A stretch of 18,378 nucleotides of DNA, taken from NCBI GenBank assembly GCA_947460565.1, contig CANHJJ010000012.1, forward strand, positions 1 through 18,378, read 5' to 3'. Shown here one piece after another: positions 1 to 7,105 of this stretch; position 1 is the stretch's first letter, and each line of letters opens with the position of its first letter. Source of the stretch: Bacteroidota bacterium. GTDB taxonomy: Bacteria; Bacteroidota; Bacteroidia; UKL13-3. The translations under genes and the position numbers were made by a program. The notes beneath the pieces are model-generated. The model did not search any database. It was not told the DNA's origin and was given only the letters and a program-made list of their open reading frames with translations.

Positions 1-881
1 AGGTTTCTTAAATGGTCTGACAAACCTGTTAAGAAATGTAAGCCATCAAAGCCATTTGATAAAATATCATTAAACAATAACAAAGTAGCCGGAATGTCTT
101 CGCTTAGGATGTATTGTGTTATCTTAAAATAATAATCGTAATCAAGGATGTTTAGGTTTTGAATAACATCTTTATAAGTGATGTTATTACCTGAAAAACT
201 TACAATCCTATCAAAAATAGAAAGCGCATCACGCATGGCCCCTTCGGCCTTTTGACCAATGATGTGCAAGGCCTCTTCTTCGGCAGTTACCCCTTCCCTT
301 TCGCAGATTAATTTCAACTGCTTCACAGCGTCTTCAACCTTGATTCTATAAAAATCAAATACCTGACAGCGTGATAATATGGTTGGAAGGATCTTGTGCT
401 TTTCTGTGGTTGCTAAAATAAACTTAGCATAAGGTGGCGGCTCTTCAAGGGTTTTTAGAAATGCATTAAATGCTGCAGTACTCAACATGTGCACCTCATC
501 TATGATATAGATTTTGTATTGCGCACCTTGGGGTGCATATCGAACTTGGTCAACCAAAGCCCTAATATCGTCAACCGAATTATTAGAGGCCGCATCTAGT
601 TCGTAGATGTTAAAATTTACGTTGTTATTAAATGCCTTGCAGCTGTCGCACTCGTTGCAAGCTTCAGTATTTGCAGACAAATTGCTACAATTAATGGTTT
701 TGGCAAGCAAACGTGCACTGGTGGTTTTACCCACACCACGTGGTCCGCAAAATAAAAATGCGTGAGCCAAATGCTTGTTTTTAATGGCATTTTTTAATGT
801 CTGTACAATGTGCTGCTGACCTATAACCGTGTCAAAACTTGACGGACGATACTTACGAGCAGAAACCACAAAATTTTCCAT
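1..881 (-). CDS. dnaX: DNA polymerase III gamma/tau subunit, N-terminal part (cut by left edge)
   Basis: Clamp-loader ATPase of the replicative polymerase. About 293 codons are visible and the frame runs open through base 1, so the C-terminal half is missing. The start ATG at 879-881 gives MENFVVSARKYRP, a typical N-terminus of this family; an in-frame stop lies a few codons upstream and no other ATG competes. Seen in order: Walker A GPRGVGKTT (about residues 46-54), a four-cysteine zinc module (NCSN..ACNECDSC, Cys spacing as in bacterial clamp loaders), the Walker B/DExx box IYIIDEVHML, the EEPP segment, and the sensor/arginine-finger motif ILSRCQ. It is the last gene of a minus-strand series but separated from the GSCFA gene by 69 nt. 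Whether a programmed frameshift makes a short gamma form cannot be judged because the 3' end is outside. Identity is very secure. Confidence 0.96.
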   Translation of the reverse strand, partial: MENFVVSARKYRPSSFDTVIGQQHIVQTLKNAIKNKHLAHAFLFCGPRGVGKTTSARLLAKTINCSNLSANTEACNECDSCKAFNNNVNFNIYELDAASNNSVDDIRALVDQVRYAPQGAQYKIYIIDEVHMLSTAAFNAFLKTLEEPPPYAKFILATTEKHKILPTILSRCQVFDFYRIKVEDAVKQLKLICEREGVTAEEEALHIIGQKAEGAMRDALSIFDRIVSFSGNNITYKDVIQNLNILDYDYYFKITQYILSEDIPATLLLFNDILSNGFDGLHFLTGLSDHLRN

Positions 882-950
882 GGCTGCAAAATAGTCTTTC
901 TTACTTTTTTACCATTAACAAATAATGCCCAAATTTTATTAATTTGATTG

Positions 951-1922
951 TCAAACTGAAAAATACGAAATTTCGGCTTCCAAACTCAAATAAGGGTGCT
1001 TGTTTTGAAGGTCTTCTGCTTTTTGTAAAAACAACTTTTTGAATTTTTGATGCTTTGCACTGTCAACATTAAAAGGACGATGATGATGGGCTTTCCTTAT
1101 TTCCTCCAACTGCTGCATCAATTGTTTAGACTCTTCAGCCATACAAGTATCTACAAACCTTTCCCACACATATTGAATGGCTGTTTCACTGGGGTGAGCC
1201 ATATCATCTTTATAGAAGCGGTAGTCGCGCAATTCGTCATTCACAATTTCGTAGGAAGGAAAATAGGGCAAGGAATGCGTTTTACAAATGGCATCCACAG
1301 CTAGCAGCAGAGTGGATTTACTTAGGTTATTTTCTATAATGCCATCTCGTAAGTATTTAACAGGACTAACCGTTAGCATGATGTTTATGTTAGGGTTAAG
1401 CTTTTTTATTTTAGGGTAAATGGCATTGAAAGCTTCCACTATTTCTATTATTGATAACAGCCTTTTTTGAAATTGTGTTTGAGGCATCTTATGGCAATTA
1501 GCTACAATTTCCTGATGAGGTAAATATTCATACACCCATGCCGAACCCATCGTAATAAAAAGGTGTTTGGCTTGCGCTAAGGCTTCTTTAGCCTCCTTAT
1601 TTATTGCTTTGACTTTGCTTAGCAGTTCTTCTTTAATTTTTGCCTTGATAGCACTGTGGTGATAAAAAGAATACCACATATCATCCGATTGAAGCAAGGC
1701 ATTTTCATCATAGTTTTTATCCTCACATATATGGGCTAAAGAATTGAAAATACTGAGGGGATTGAATACAATGCCATTGGGGTTTGAATAGATGTTAAAC
1801 TTATTATCCGATAGTTTAGCGGCTATGTTTTCAGCAAAGCATGAGCCTATAAAAAACAATGCATCCTTATGATTGATTTTGGATGGCAAAGGTTCTATAT
1901 CAAAGTCTATTTTAAACTTCAT
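951..1922 (-). CDS. GSCFA domain protein (SGNH-hydrolase-like)
   Basis: A 323-residue protein with the name-giving motif FIGSCFAENIA at residues 24-34. GSCFA proteins are a family common in Bacteroidota and related to SGNH/GDSL hydrolases. The Ser of GSCFA (Ser27) would sit where the GDSL nucleophile sits, and the late DDMAHPS motif (residues 239-245) supplies an Asp-x-x-His pair like block V of SGNH enzymes (His243). A central LFITMGSAWVYE segment (121-132) and the TVSPVKYLRDG segment (184-194) also fit the family. There is no signal peptide or membrane segment, so it is probably cytoplasmic. Substrate is unknown; an esterase or acyl-transfer role, perhaps on glycans, is inference only. It lies between a glycosyltransferase pair (123 nt upstream) and dnaX. 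Confidence 0.88.
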   Translation of the reverse strand: MKFKIDFDIEPLPSKINHKDALFFIGSCFAENIAAKLSDNKFNIYSNPNGIVFNPLSIFNSLAHICEDKNYDENALLQSDDMWYSFYHHSAIKAKIKEELLSKVKAINKEAKEALAQAKHLFITMGSAWVYEYLPHQEIVANCHKMPQTQFQKRLLSIIEIVEAFNAIYPKIKKLNPNINIMLTVSPVKYLRDGIIENNLSKSTLLLAVDAICKTHSLPYFPSYEIVNDELRDYRFYKDDMAHPSETAIQYVWERFVDTCMAEESKQLMQQLEEIRKAHHHRPFNVDSAKHQKFKKLFLQKAEDLQNKHPYLSLEAEISYFSV

Positions 1923-2045
1923 GCTAGGCTGATTGAGGCTTCAATTTTAGTTGAAATAAGGGGTAAATACAATATTGTTATTGAAGAGAATAAAAGCAAT
2001 ATTGACGGAGTTTGATAATAACATCAACAGAAGGCAAATATCCAA

Positions 2046-2786
2046 TTATTTATGTCTAAACCAACAATCGGTATTATTTATTTCATATGATTTGAATACC
2101 GTATTGACTGGGTTTCCATGAAATAGTTGTTTATTGAATTTACTTCGAACAATAAAATTAAATGCTCCCATATCACCTGTGTAAGCTGTTTTATTGTTTT
2201 TATTATATTGCTCATGAAATTGCACCAATTCATTTATCAGTGCTGACATAGTAATTATATTACCACCAACAATTCCACAATTAAGCAAGGTTTCATTTGT
2301 AAATTTTTCTTCATAAGTCGAAAATTCGGATATCTGATTTCGAAAATGTGTTGAATGTTTCATCATCCATTCGTTTAGCAGAGTTGTTGGTTCATCACCA
2401 CAAAATAATGCACCAGGATTGTTTATAAACAAAGGCTGTAGAAATGGATTATTCAAAACCTCCACGTCTGTAATATCTGTTATAAATATTGATTCTATTT
2501 GGTTTTGATAAGTTAATAAGAAGTTGTGGTAAACAAAATATCTATACACACTTAAATTATAAATGGGATCATAATTTACATATTTAAAAGTAATGTATTC
2601 ATTGCTAAAACGGTCTTCAATTTCAGGCGAAAAACTATTGTGAAAAACTACCCCATGCAGTTCTAAGGCTATGATAGAATTTGTCCATTTTTCAATCAAT
2701 GAATAGTCGTTGTTTGGCAATGTTTCTGATCGGTTAACATCGTAAACTCCAGTAAAAAGGCAGGCAAATATGAGCTGTTTTTGCAT
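2046..2786 (-). CDS. Putative GT-A type glycosyltransferase
   Basis: A 246-residue protein that I recognise only by fold-level cues. The N-terminus QKQLIFACLFTGVYD resembles the first beta strand of nucleotide-sugar transferases. FITDITDVEVLNNPF (about residues 101-115) could be the metal-binding DxD-type site, read as DITD. LNCGIVGGNI (168-177) matches the N(C/A)GxxGG acceptor-side motif of small GT-A enzymes, and TGDMGAFNF (203-211) fits the following conserved Asp region. No signal peptide or membrane helices are evident. The start is 10 nt after the stop of the upstream GT2 gene, so the two are almost surely co-transcribed and may build the same surface glycan. Donor and acceptor are unknown. 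A divergent non-glycosyltransferase is possible. Confidence 0.6.
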   Translation of the reverse strand: MQKQLIFACLFTGVYDVNRSETLPNNDYSLIEKWTNSIIALELHGVVFHNSFSPEIEDRFSNEYITFKYVNYDPIYNLSVYRYFVYHNFLLTYQNQIESIFITDITDVEVLNNPFLQPLFINNPGALFCGDEPTTLLNEWMMKHSTHFRNQISEFSTYEEKFTNETLLNCGIVGGNIITMSALINELVQFHEQYNKNNKTAYTGDMGAFNFIVRSKFNKQLFHGNPVNTVFKSYEINNTDCWFRHK

Positions 2787-2795
2787 ATTCGTAGT

Positions 2796-3449
2796 TTATA
2801 CAGATGCTTGCAACATCGTATTTTTTAATTTTGCGCAGGTGCTATTCGGAATGTTTCGGTAATAAATATAGGTGCGAAGGTTTACTTTTTTAACTATATA
2901 TTTTTTTGACACCCTTTCATAAAAATTGGCATCCGAACTATACATATTATAAAATTTATTATTGAGAAACACTTCTTTTTTACCAAATAAGGTTGCAAAT
3001 AAAATACAATCATCTACATGAATCACTTTTGATTTATCCATTCTATCTGGAATGTAATAATCATCTTCGGCATCTACAACGGTATGCGTTGTGGAAGCAA
3101 TCAAATCGGAATGCGTCATTTGTTCCATGCACTTTTGCAGGTGATTGGGCTTAAACTCATCATCAGCATCTATAATGGTTATATATTCACCTTTACTAAG
3201 CAAGATTGCTTTATTTATTGACTCTGCTTGTCCGCAATTGGCATGAAAGCTGTATGTTATAACATTTGGAAAAAAGGCCACATAATCATTCAACTCAAAC
3301 CTATATTCATTATCGCTTCCGTCATCTACAATAATCAATTCGAAATTTTGCAAGTTTTGATGCAATACTGAAATAATAGCACGTTTTATTAATTCAAATG
3401 GTGTGTTGTATACCGCCAACAATACAGATACCAATGGTTTTTGCAACAT
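2796..3449 (-). CDS. Glycosyltransferase family 2
   Basis: A 217-residue inverting GT2 enzyme that adds a sugar from a nucleotide donor, probably in surface polysaccharide synthesis at the inner face of the membrane. The N-terminal strand LVSVLLAVYNTP (6-17) is followed by the nucleotide-binding ELIIVDDGSD (about 37-46), HANCGQAESINKAILLSKGEYI (about 69-90, the NxGxxxARNxG-like segment) and the metal-binding DADDEF (about 94-99). The usual late ED / QxxRW region is reduced: the ORF ends soon after SSDANFYERV, so this is a short, catalytic-domain-only member without membrane helices. It starts the two-gene glycosyltransferase unit; the ATG at 3447-3449 is preceded by A/T-rich sequence. No clear TTG / TAnnTTTG promoter was found by eye. 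Confidence 0.9.
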   Translation of the reverse strand: MLQKPLVSVLLAVYNTPFELIKRAIISVLHQNLQNFELIIVDDGSDNEYRFELNDYVAFFPNVITYSFHANCGQAESINKAILLSKGEYITIIDADDEFKPNHLQKCMEQMTHSDLIASTTHTVVDAEDDYYIPDRMDKSKVIHVDDCILFATLFGKKEVFLNNKFYNMYSSDANFYERVSKKYIVKKVNLRTYIYYRNIPNSTCAKLKNTMLQASV

Positions 3450-3623
3450 TAAAAGTTTGAATTTAATGTAGCAATAATAGGTGCATTTTCTTTAGCAAAT
3501 GTTACATAAATTTTAATATTTGAGTTATAAACCCTCGGTTTCCAATTTATCTTGATTACTAAGTATTTGGAATCCTTCTAAATGCCTCAAATAATATCAT
3601 TCATTACAAAATAAAATCCCACA
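3450..3623. other. Non-coding gap upstream of the glycosyltransferase pair
   Basis: About 175 bp of AT-rich DNA with stops in all frames at short distance. It must contain the leader and promoter of the two glycosyltransferase genes, but I see no convincing -33/-7 pair, hairpin or repeat in it. Confidence 0.5.
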
Positions 3624-3845
3624 CTATCCGAAATTAGCAAATCGATCTAAAGATTTATGTTGAAATGCTATTTCCCCGGTCACAAAGGATTGATAAAATC
3701 TATGAAAATTAATTATTTTTTTAGAGAGTTTCAAAATCCCTTGTAATTTATGTGGAGAGCCCACGTTTTCAATGGCTTGGCATAGACTTAGTATAGTTAA
3801 GATGTCGTTTGGCAGCCTAGCAGAGAAGGTATTTAAATCAAATAT
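3624..3845 (-). pseudogene. 73-codon start-less open frame after the crtY-blh stop
   Basis: Directly after the TAG (3846-3848) that ends the CrtY-Blh protein, the same frame stays open for 73 codons, down to a second TAG at 3624-3626. The translation begins IFDLNTFSARLPNDILTILS and ends FQHKSLDRFANFG. It contains no ATG; GTG and TTG occur only internally. The composition is protein-like: mixed hydrophobic and charged residues compatible with helices, not low complexity. I do not recognise the family. The Blh domain is already complete before the TAG, so a missing Blh C-terminus is not needed to explain it. Possibilities: a 3' fragment of a gene truncated when the light cassette was inserted, a readthrough extension, or chance. 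Confidence 0.35.
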
Positions 3846-5852
3846 CTAGCTGATTATATCTTTTTTAGAGTAAAAATAATTCATGCTCAATACATGTGGC
3901 ATACTCAAACATGATAATACGATAAAAAAAACACCGATATAATTTACACTAAAATAAAGCATAAAAAACAAAATAACTATTATACCTCCCAGCGTAAATG
4001 GTAATGCTTTTATTAATAAATTCGGTAATGTTTCATTTAATCCATGTTTTAGGTGTTTCCAACCATGCATGCTGTGCTGACCTACAAAATAAATTCCAAA
4101 TGAAAGTAATAAGGGTAGCATTGATGAAAGCATTAAATATATTAAAGTAAGAGCCATTAATTTGGATTTGTTTAAAAGAGTCAAAATGAAACCCAAAATA
4201 ACAATTCCAATTTGATACATAAATAATTGGTTATGCGAAATATGGTTAATAGTATTTAAAACTTGTAAATTTGGTATTTGTAGCAAAAATAGATTCAACT
4301 CATCGAAGTGGAATAATAAAATTATTAATAAAGATATTAATCCCCATAAAAATGATTGCAATCCGTACTTTAATTTCCACTCCTGGTAATCAGCTTGTCC
4401 AAAATGCCAAGCCGAATAAAGAATGAAGATAATTAATGCTAAGGAAGGAAAAACAAGCCAAACCGAACCAATTAGGGCACTTTTAATTAAATAATTGACT
4501 ATAAAATAAGTATATTCTTTGGCGTTTATATTCGCTTTTTGTGTAATATGATCTAATGCACCATGTGACAAGCCAACTGTAAAAAAACCTATGCCAAGAA
4601 GAAGCCATGAAATCGATTCTGATTTTAAATAATTAAGTATTAAGAAAAGAATGGTAAAAAAAAAAGGTAAAATTGAAATAGGTAAGGTTTTGGTTTGTTG
4701 ATAAATATCTTTAATTGCTGTTAAAATAAAAACCCTTTTGGGTAATCTAAAAAAAATTGAAAACTCTTGGAAAAGATTGGTTTTTTCTCCCATGAAACTT
4801 AAAACCTTTACAATAGGTACCTTTTGAAATAATGTTTCAAAAATTGGTTTTCCATAATCGGGCTGATCATTTAGTATTTTAAGTAATAGCCTATCGTAAA
4901 ATCTAAATCTTTGCTTTTTTATTTTTCTATTAAAAAAATAATTGTTTTTTATATTTTCTGCTAGGGCTAATGCATCTTCAGCCATGGCATGAAAGGCATA
5001 ACCTGTAGTTGCTTTTAATAGATTAGCCTTAACGCCCATATATATCCAATTTTCCCCGAAATTTTCAATTTGCATTTGCGAAGAGGTCATAGGTAAAACG
5101 CCTCTTTCTGTTTCAATAATTTCAAAAGTAATGCCTAATTTATTTACGTAATTATCAAATATTGTGTTGGCTTCAGCTTCTTCCATAATGGAATTCCCGA
5201 ATCTAGTAACTTCAACCAATGCATAATCACGATCAAAAGGAAGTATATAAATAAATTGTGTGGCATTATTTTGCTGTATCCTAAAATCCATCATCATAAT
5301 GGAATCTATATCGAAAAATTGGTTTGGAGTTTTAATTTTCCAACCATAAAAAGATTGGAATAAATGACTTTGGTGTTTTTTAGGTAATAAATAATTGGGC
5401 GGGCGACTATCAAAAACTTTATTAGCGAATATAATTTCACTCTTTAAATTAATTTCAAATGTATTATTTGTAATTTTTGGGTTTTCTGTTAATTGAGAAT
5501 CATATAATCTAAATTGATAATCATTCAACACATCTTTGGTAATATTATATAAATCAATAGATTTTACATAATAATATCTAAGTGGATTAATTACTTGTTT
5601 AGCAATTCCTCCAATTTCTAAACAATCCCAACTTTTGCTTACAAGCGTATTTAACTTTAGCCTCAAGAGTTCTTCTTCAGTGGCCCAAAAACAAAAAGTC
5701 TTGTCATTTATACTTTTACTATTTGGTTCAATTACGGCAAAAGTTTTATCATTAAGTATTCCATTTTCGTGAAGTCTTAAAATTAATAAGCAATTGGAGG
5801 CACCTAGTCCTACAAACAAAAAATCAAACTTATTTGATAATTCTTTTAACAC
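3846..5852 (-). CDS. Lycopene beta-cyclase / beta-carotene 15,15'-dioxygenase fusion (CrtY-Blh)
   Basis: One 668-residue polypeptide with two successive enzyme activities of retinal synthesis. Residues 1-385 are a CrtY-type lycopene cyclase: Rossmann start FLFVGLGASN (11-20), FDSRPP (147-152), FQSFYGWKI (165-173), MDFRI (188-192), ILPFDRDYALVEVTRF (203-218), ERGVLPMT (249-256) and KATTGYAFHAM (280-290). Residues about 390-668 are a polytopic Brp/Blh dioxygenase with GLSHGALDH (427-435), SAWHFGQAD (480-488), GQHSMHGWKHL (591-601) and SMPHV (650-654), which supply the candidate iron ligands His430, His483, His593/596/600. Both halves are full length, joined by a linker of only a few residues. 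Start codon is GTG (5850-5852); an in-frame stop lies upstream without an ATG and the FAD fold begins at residue 11, so GTG is well supported. Gene is visibly AT-richer than phoH (9 G/C of 60 at 4621-4680 against 30 of 60 at 8101-8160). Lies 92 nt after the rhodopsin gene. Confidence 0.93.
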   Translation of the reverse strand: MLKELSNKFDFLFVGLGASNCLLILRLHENGILNDKTFAVIEPNSKSINDKTFCFWATEEELLRLKLNTLVSKSWDCLEIGGIAKQVINPLRYYYVKSIDLYNITKDVLNDYQFRLYDSQLTENPKITNNTFEINLKSEIIFANKVFDSRPPNYLLPKKHQSHLFQSFYGWKIKTPNQFFDIDSIMMMDFRIQQNNATQFIYILPFDRDYALVEVTRFGNSIMEEAEANTIFDNYVNKLGITFEIIETERGVLPMTSSQMQIENFGENWIYMGVKANLLKATTGYAFHAMAEDALALAENIKNNYFFNRKIKKQRFRFYDRLLLKILNDQPDYGKPIFETLFQKVPIVKVLSFMGEKTNLFQEFSIFFRLPKRVFILTAIKDIYQQTKTLPISILPFFFTILFLILNYLKSESISWLLLGIGFFTVGLSHGALDHITQKANINAKEYTYFIVNYLIKSALIGSVWLVFPSLALIIFILYSAWHFGQADYQEWKLKYGLQSFLWGLISLLIILLFHFDELNLFLLQIPNLQVLNTINHISHNQLFMYQIGIVILGFILTLLNKSKLMALTLIYLMLSSMLPLLLSFGIYFVGQHSMHGWKHLKHGLNETLPNLLIKALPFTLGGIIVILFFMLYFSVNYIGVFFIVLSCLSMPHVLSMNYFYSKKDIIS

Positions 5853-5883
5853 AAATTTTATTGAAATTATTATTGTTGGAACC

Positions 5884-5925
5884 TAATAAAAAAGGGAAGA
5901 TAAATTTGTAAATTACCTTCCCTTT
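5884..5925 (-). terminator. Intrinsic terminator after the rhodopsin gene
   Basis: A perfect 9-bp stem, AAAGGGAAG at 5891-5899 with CTTCCCTTT at 5917-5925, closes a 17-nt A/T loop. On the minus strand the stem is followed by a run of seven T (complement of 5885-5892). It begins 20 nt after the rhodopsin stop and lies before the crtY-blh GTG. It should end most rhodopsin transcripts, so crtY-blh gets readthrough or a promoter in the remaining 30-odd bases. Confidence 0.82.
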
Positions 5926-5944
5926 CAATTAAAAAGTAAAATTG

Positions 5945-6664
5945 TTAGTCTTCTGAATTTCTACTTAAAGCGTAAATAACTAGACCAAAACCAATTTTGT
6001 TTATAGCATCAGCGATGTTGTAAACAATATCCATTGCATGACTAGCAGCAGCTGGATCGCTTACCAATTGAATACCGAATAAACCACCTGGAGTTCCTAG
6101 TATGTAACCCAATGGGTAAATTGCCCAACCTACAAGTACAAACCAAGCCAAAACTCTTGTTGCTTTAGCAACCTGTGGACCAGCTGTTTGAGCCAATTGA
6201 GCTACTTCGCCAAACCAAATTAGGTAAGCAATGTAGAAATAAGCAGCACCAGAGATTACACCCCAAAGCACGCTATTACCTCTGTCAATTGTTTCTCCGA
6301 AATAACCGGTAACTAACATCACTAAAGATGCAAAAATCAACTTCCATAACAAACCAATCTTAGCACCTGCTTTTTTGGTAATTAAATAAAATTCTACACA
6401 CATTAATGGAACAGTTAAGATCCAATCAACGTAACGAAAGAATGTAGGAGAATCTCCAGTTTCTAAATTGTAACCTCTCATGTAGTAGTAATGAACTGCT
6501 GCAATGAAGGTAATTAATCCAGAAACAAGAACCGAAGTTCTCCATTTTTGTGAAGTGTTGTTTAATTCAAAAAAGAAAAAAACAGATGCGGCCATCATGG
6601 CCATTGTTCCGATAAAGAACGTGAATGCAACATAGTTGTCGCTTGCAATTTTTAAGTGTTCCAT
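5945..6664 (-). CDS. Proton-pumping microbial rhodopsin (proteorhodopsin type, DTE, green-tuned)
   Basis: A 239-residue seven-helix light-driven pump of the proteorhodopsin/xanthorhodopsin clade. Helix C reads RYVDWILTVPLMCVEF (77-92): Arg77, proton acceptor Asp80, Thr84 and proton donor Glu91 form the DTE motif of outward H+ pumps. His58 lies 22 residues before Asp80, like the His75-Asp97 pair of green proteorhodopsin. Helix G has YNIADAINKI with counter-ion Asp219 and retinal Schiff-base Lys223. Met88 occupies the position of Leu/Gln105, which predicts green absorption. In helix E, Gly135 (LWGVIS) aligns, by counting back from the FG turn, with Trp138 of bacteriorhodopsin, i.e. the xanthorhodopsin Gly156 fenestration that lets a carotenoid touch retinal. 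No cleavable signal peptide. The ATG at 6662-6664 follows an A-rich leader with no Shine-Dalgarno. The next gene makes its chromophore. Confidence 0.96.
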   Translation of the reverse strand: MEHLKIASDNYVAFTFFIGTMAMMAASVFFFFELNNTSQKWRTSVLVSGLITFIAAVHYYYMRGYNLETGDSPTFFRYVDWILTVPLMCVEFYLITKKAGAKIGLLWKLIFASLVMLVTGYFGETIDRGNSVLWGVISGAAYFYIAYLIWFGEVAQLAQTAGPQVAKATRVLAWFVLVGWAIYPLGYILGTPGGLFGIQLVSDPAAASHAMDIVYNIADAINKIGFGLVIYALSRNSED

Positions 6665-6716
6665 ATATTTTTTAATGTTTTACATCATGATAAACTATCA
6701 TATTTTAGAAAAGTTT

Positions 6717-6740
6717 TAAAAATATTAAAAAATATTTTTA
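6717..6740. repeat. 10-bp perfect inverted repeat over the rhodopsin -7 region
   Basis: TAAAAATATT (6717-6726) and AATATTTTTA (6731-6740) are exact reverse complements around an AAAA centre. All A/T, so it may simply ease strand opening, but its place exactly over the predicted core promoter suggests a protein site is possible. Confidence 0.6.
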
Positions 6741-6748
6741 TTTGTCAA
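6717..6748 (-). promoter_or_regulatory. Predicted rhodopsin promoter (Bacteroidota type)
   Basis: On the minus strand a TTG (complement of 6746-6748, inside TTTGACAAAT) is followed after 21 nt by TATTTTTA (complement of 6717-6724), five of six fixed bases of the Bacteroidota -7 consensus TAnnTTTG. Spacing is near the usual 19-21. A start about 6710 would leave a leader of roughly 45 nt. The -7 element and spacer lie inside a perfect inverted repeat. Confidence 0.5.
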
Positions 6749-6789
6749 ATTGTCATCTTTTTCTTCATTCTGCGCCAATTTGTCAAATT
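6740..6789. promoter_or_regulatory. Two copies of palindrome ATTTGTCAAAT upstream of rhodopsin
   Basis: ATTTGTCAAAT occurs at 6740-6750 and 6778-6788, centres 38 bp apart. The second copy extends to AATTTGTCAAATT (6777-6789). Each is a perfect palindrome around a central T. The first covers the predicted -33 TTG of the rhodopsin promoter, the typical place for a repressor or for an activator touching RNA polymerase. I cannot name the regulator; no regulator gene is in the window. Confidence 0.5.
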
Positions 6790-6901
6790 TATAGTCTTAA
6801 TAATTATACATTTAACAACAAACTCTAAAAATTGATAATGAAATGAAGTTTATTCAAAAACGGGCGATTGAAAACCTACATTCCTATTTATTATTTTTTT
6901 T

Positions 6902-6920
6902 AGAGAATTATTAATTCTCT
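6902..6920. repeat. 8-bp inverted repeat AGAGAATT / AATTCTCT
   Basis: AGAGAATT (6902-6909) and AATTCTCT (6913-6920) flank ATT. It is followed on the plus strand only by a weak T stretch, so it is not a clear terminator; an operator is as likely. Confidence 0.4.
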
Positions 6921-6965
6921 TTCATTATAAAACCATTTTGTAACAGCTTAACATATAATCCTATA

Positions 6966-7008
6966 GATTGTTGTGCTTTTAATAGGTTAATAACTAACCT
7001 AAACAATC
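6966..7008. repeat. Compound hairpin in the phoH upstream region
   Basis: GATTGTT (6966-6972) pairs with AACAATC (7002-7008), and directly inside, TAGGTTA (6983-6989) pairs with TAACCTA (6995-7001) around a 5-nt loop. Only one side has a 10-nt bulge (6973-6982), so the two stems can stack. No T-run follows. RNA element or operator; function unknown. Confidence 0.4.
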
Positions 7009-7105
7009 CTAAGATTTAATTAAATCATTCAATACTGCATAAAATAAAGATTTGAAAATACCTATAATTTATAATTTAAAAGCCAATCGCATGTTAATCG
7101 CTTCG

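Noticed and set aside
5945..6664. Sodium- or chloride-pumping or sensory rhodopsin
   Set aside because: Helix C has Asp-Thr-Glu, the proton-pump motif, not NDQ or NTQ, and no transducer gene is adjacent.
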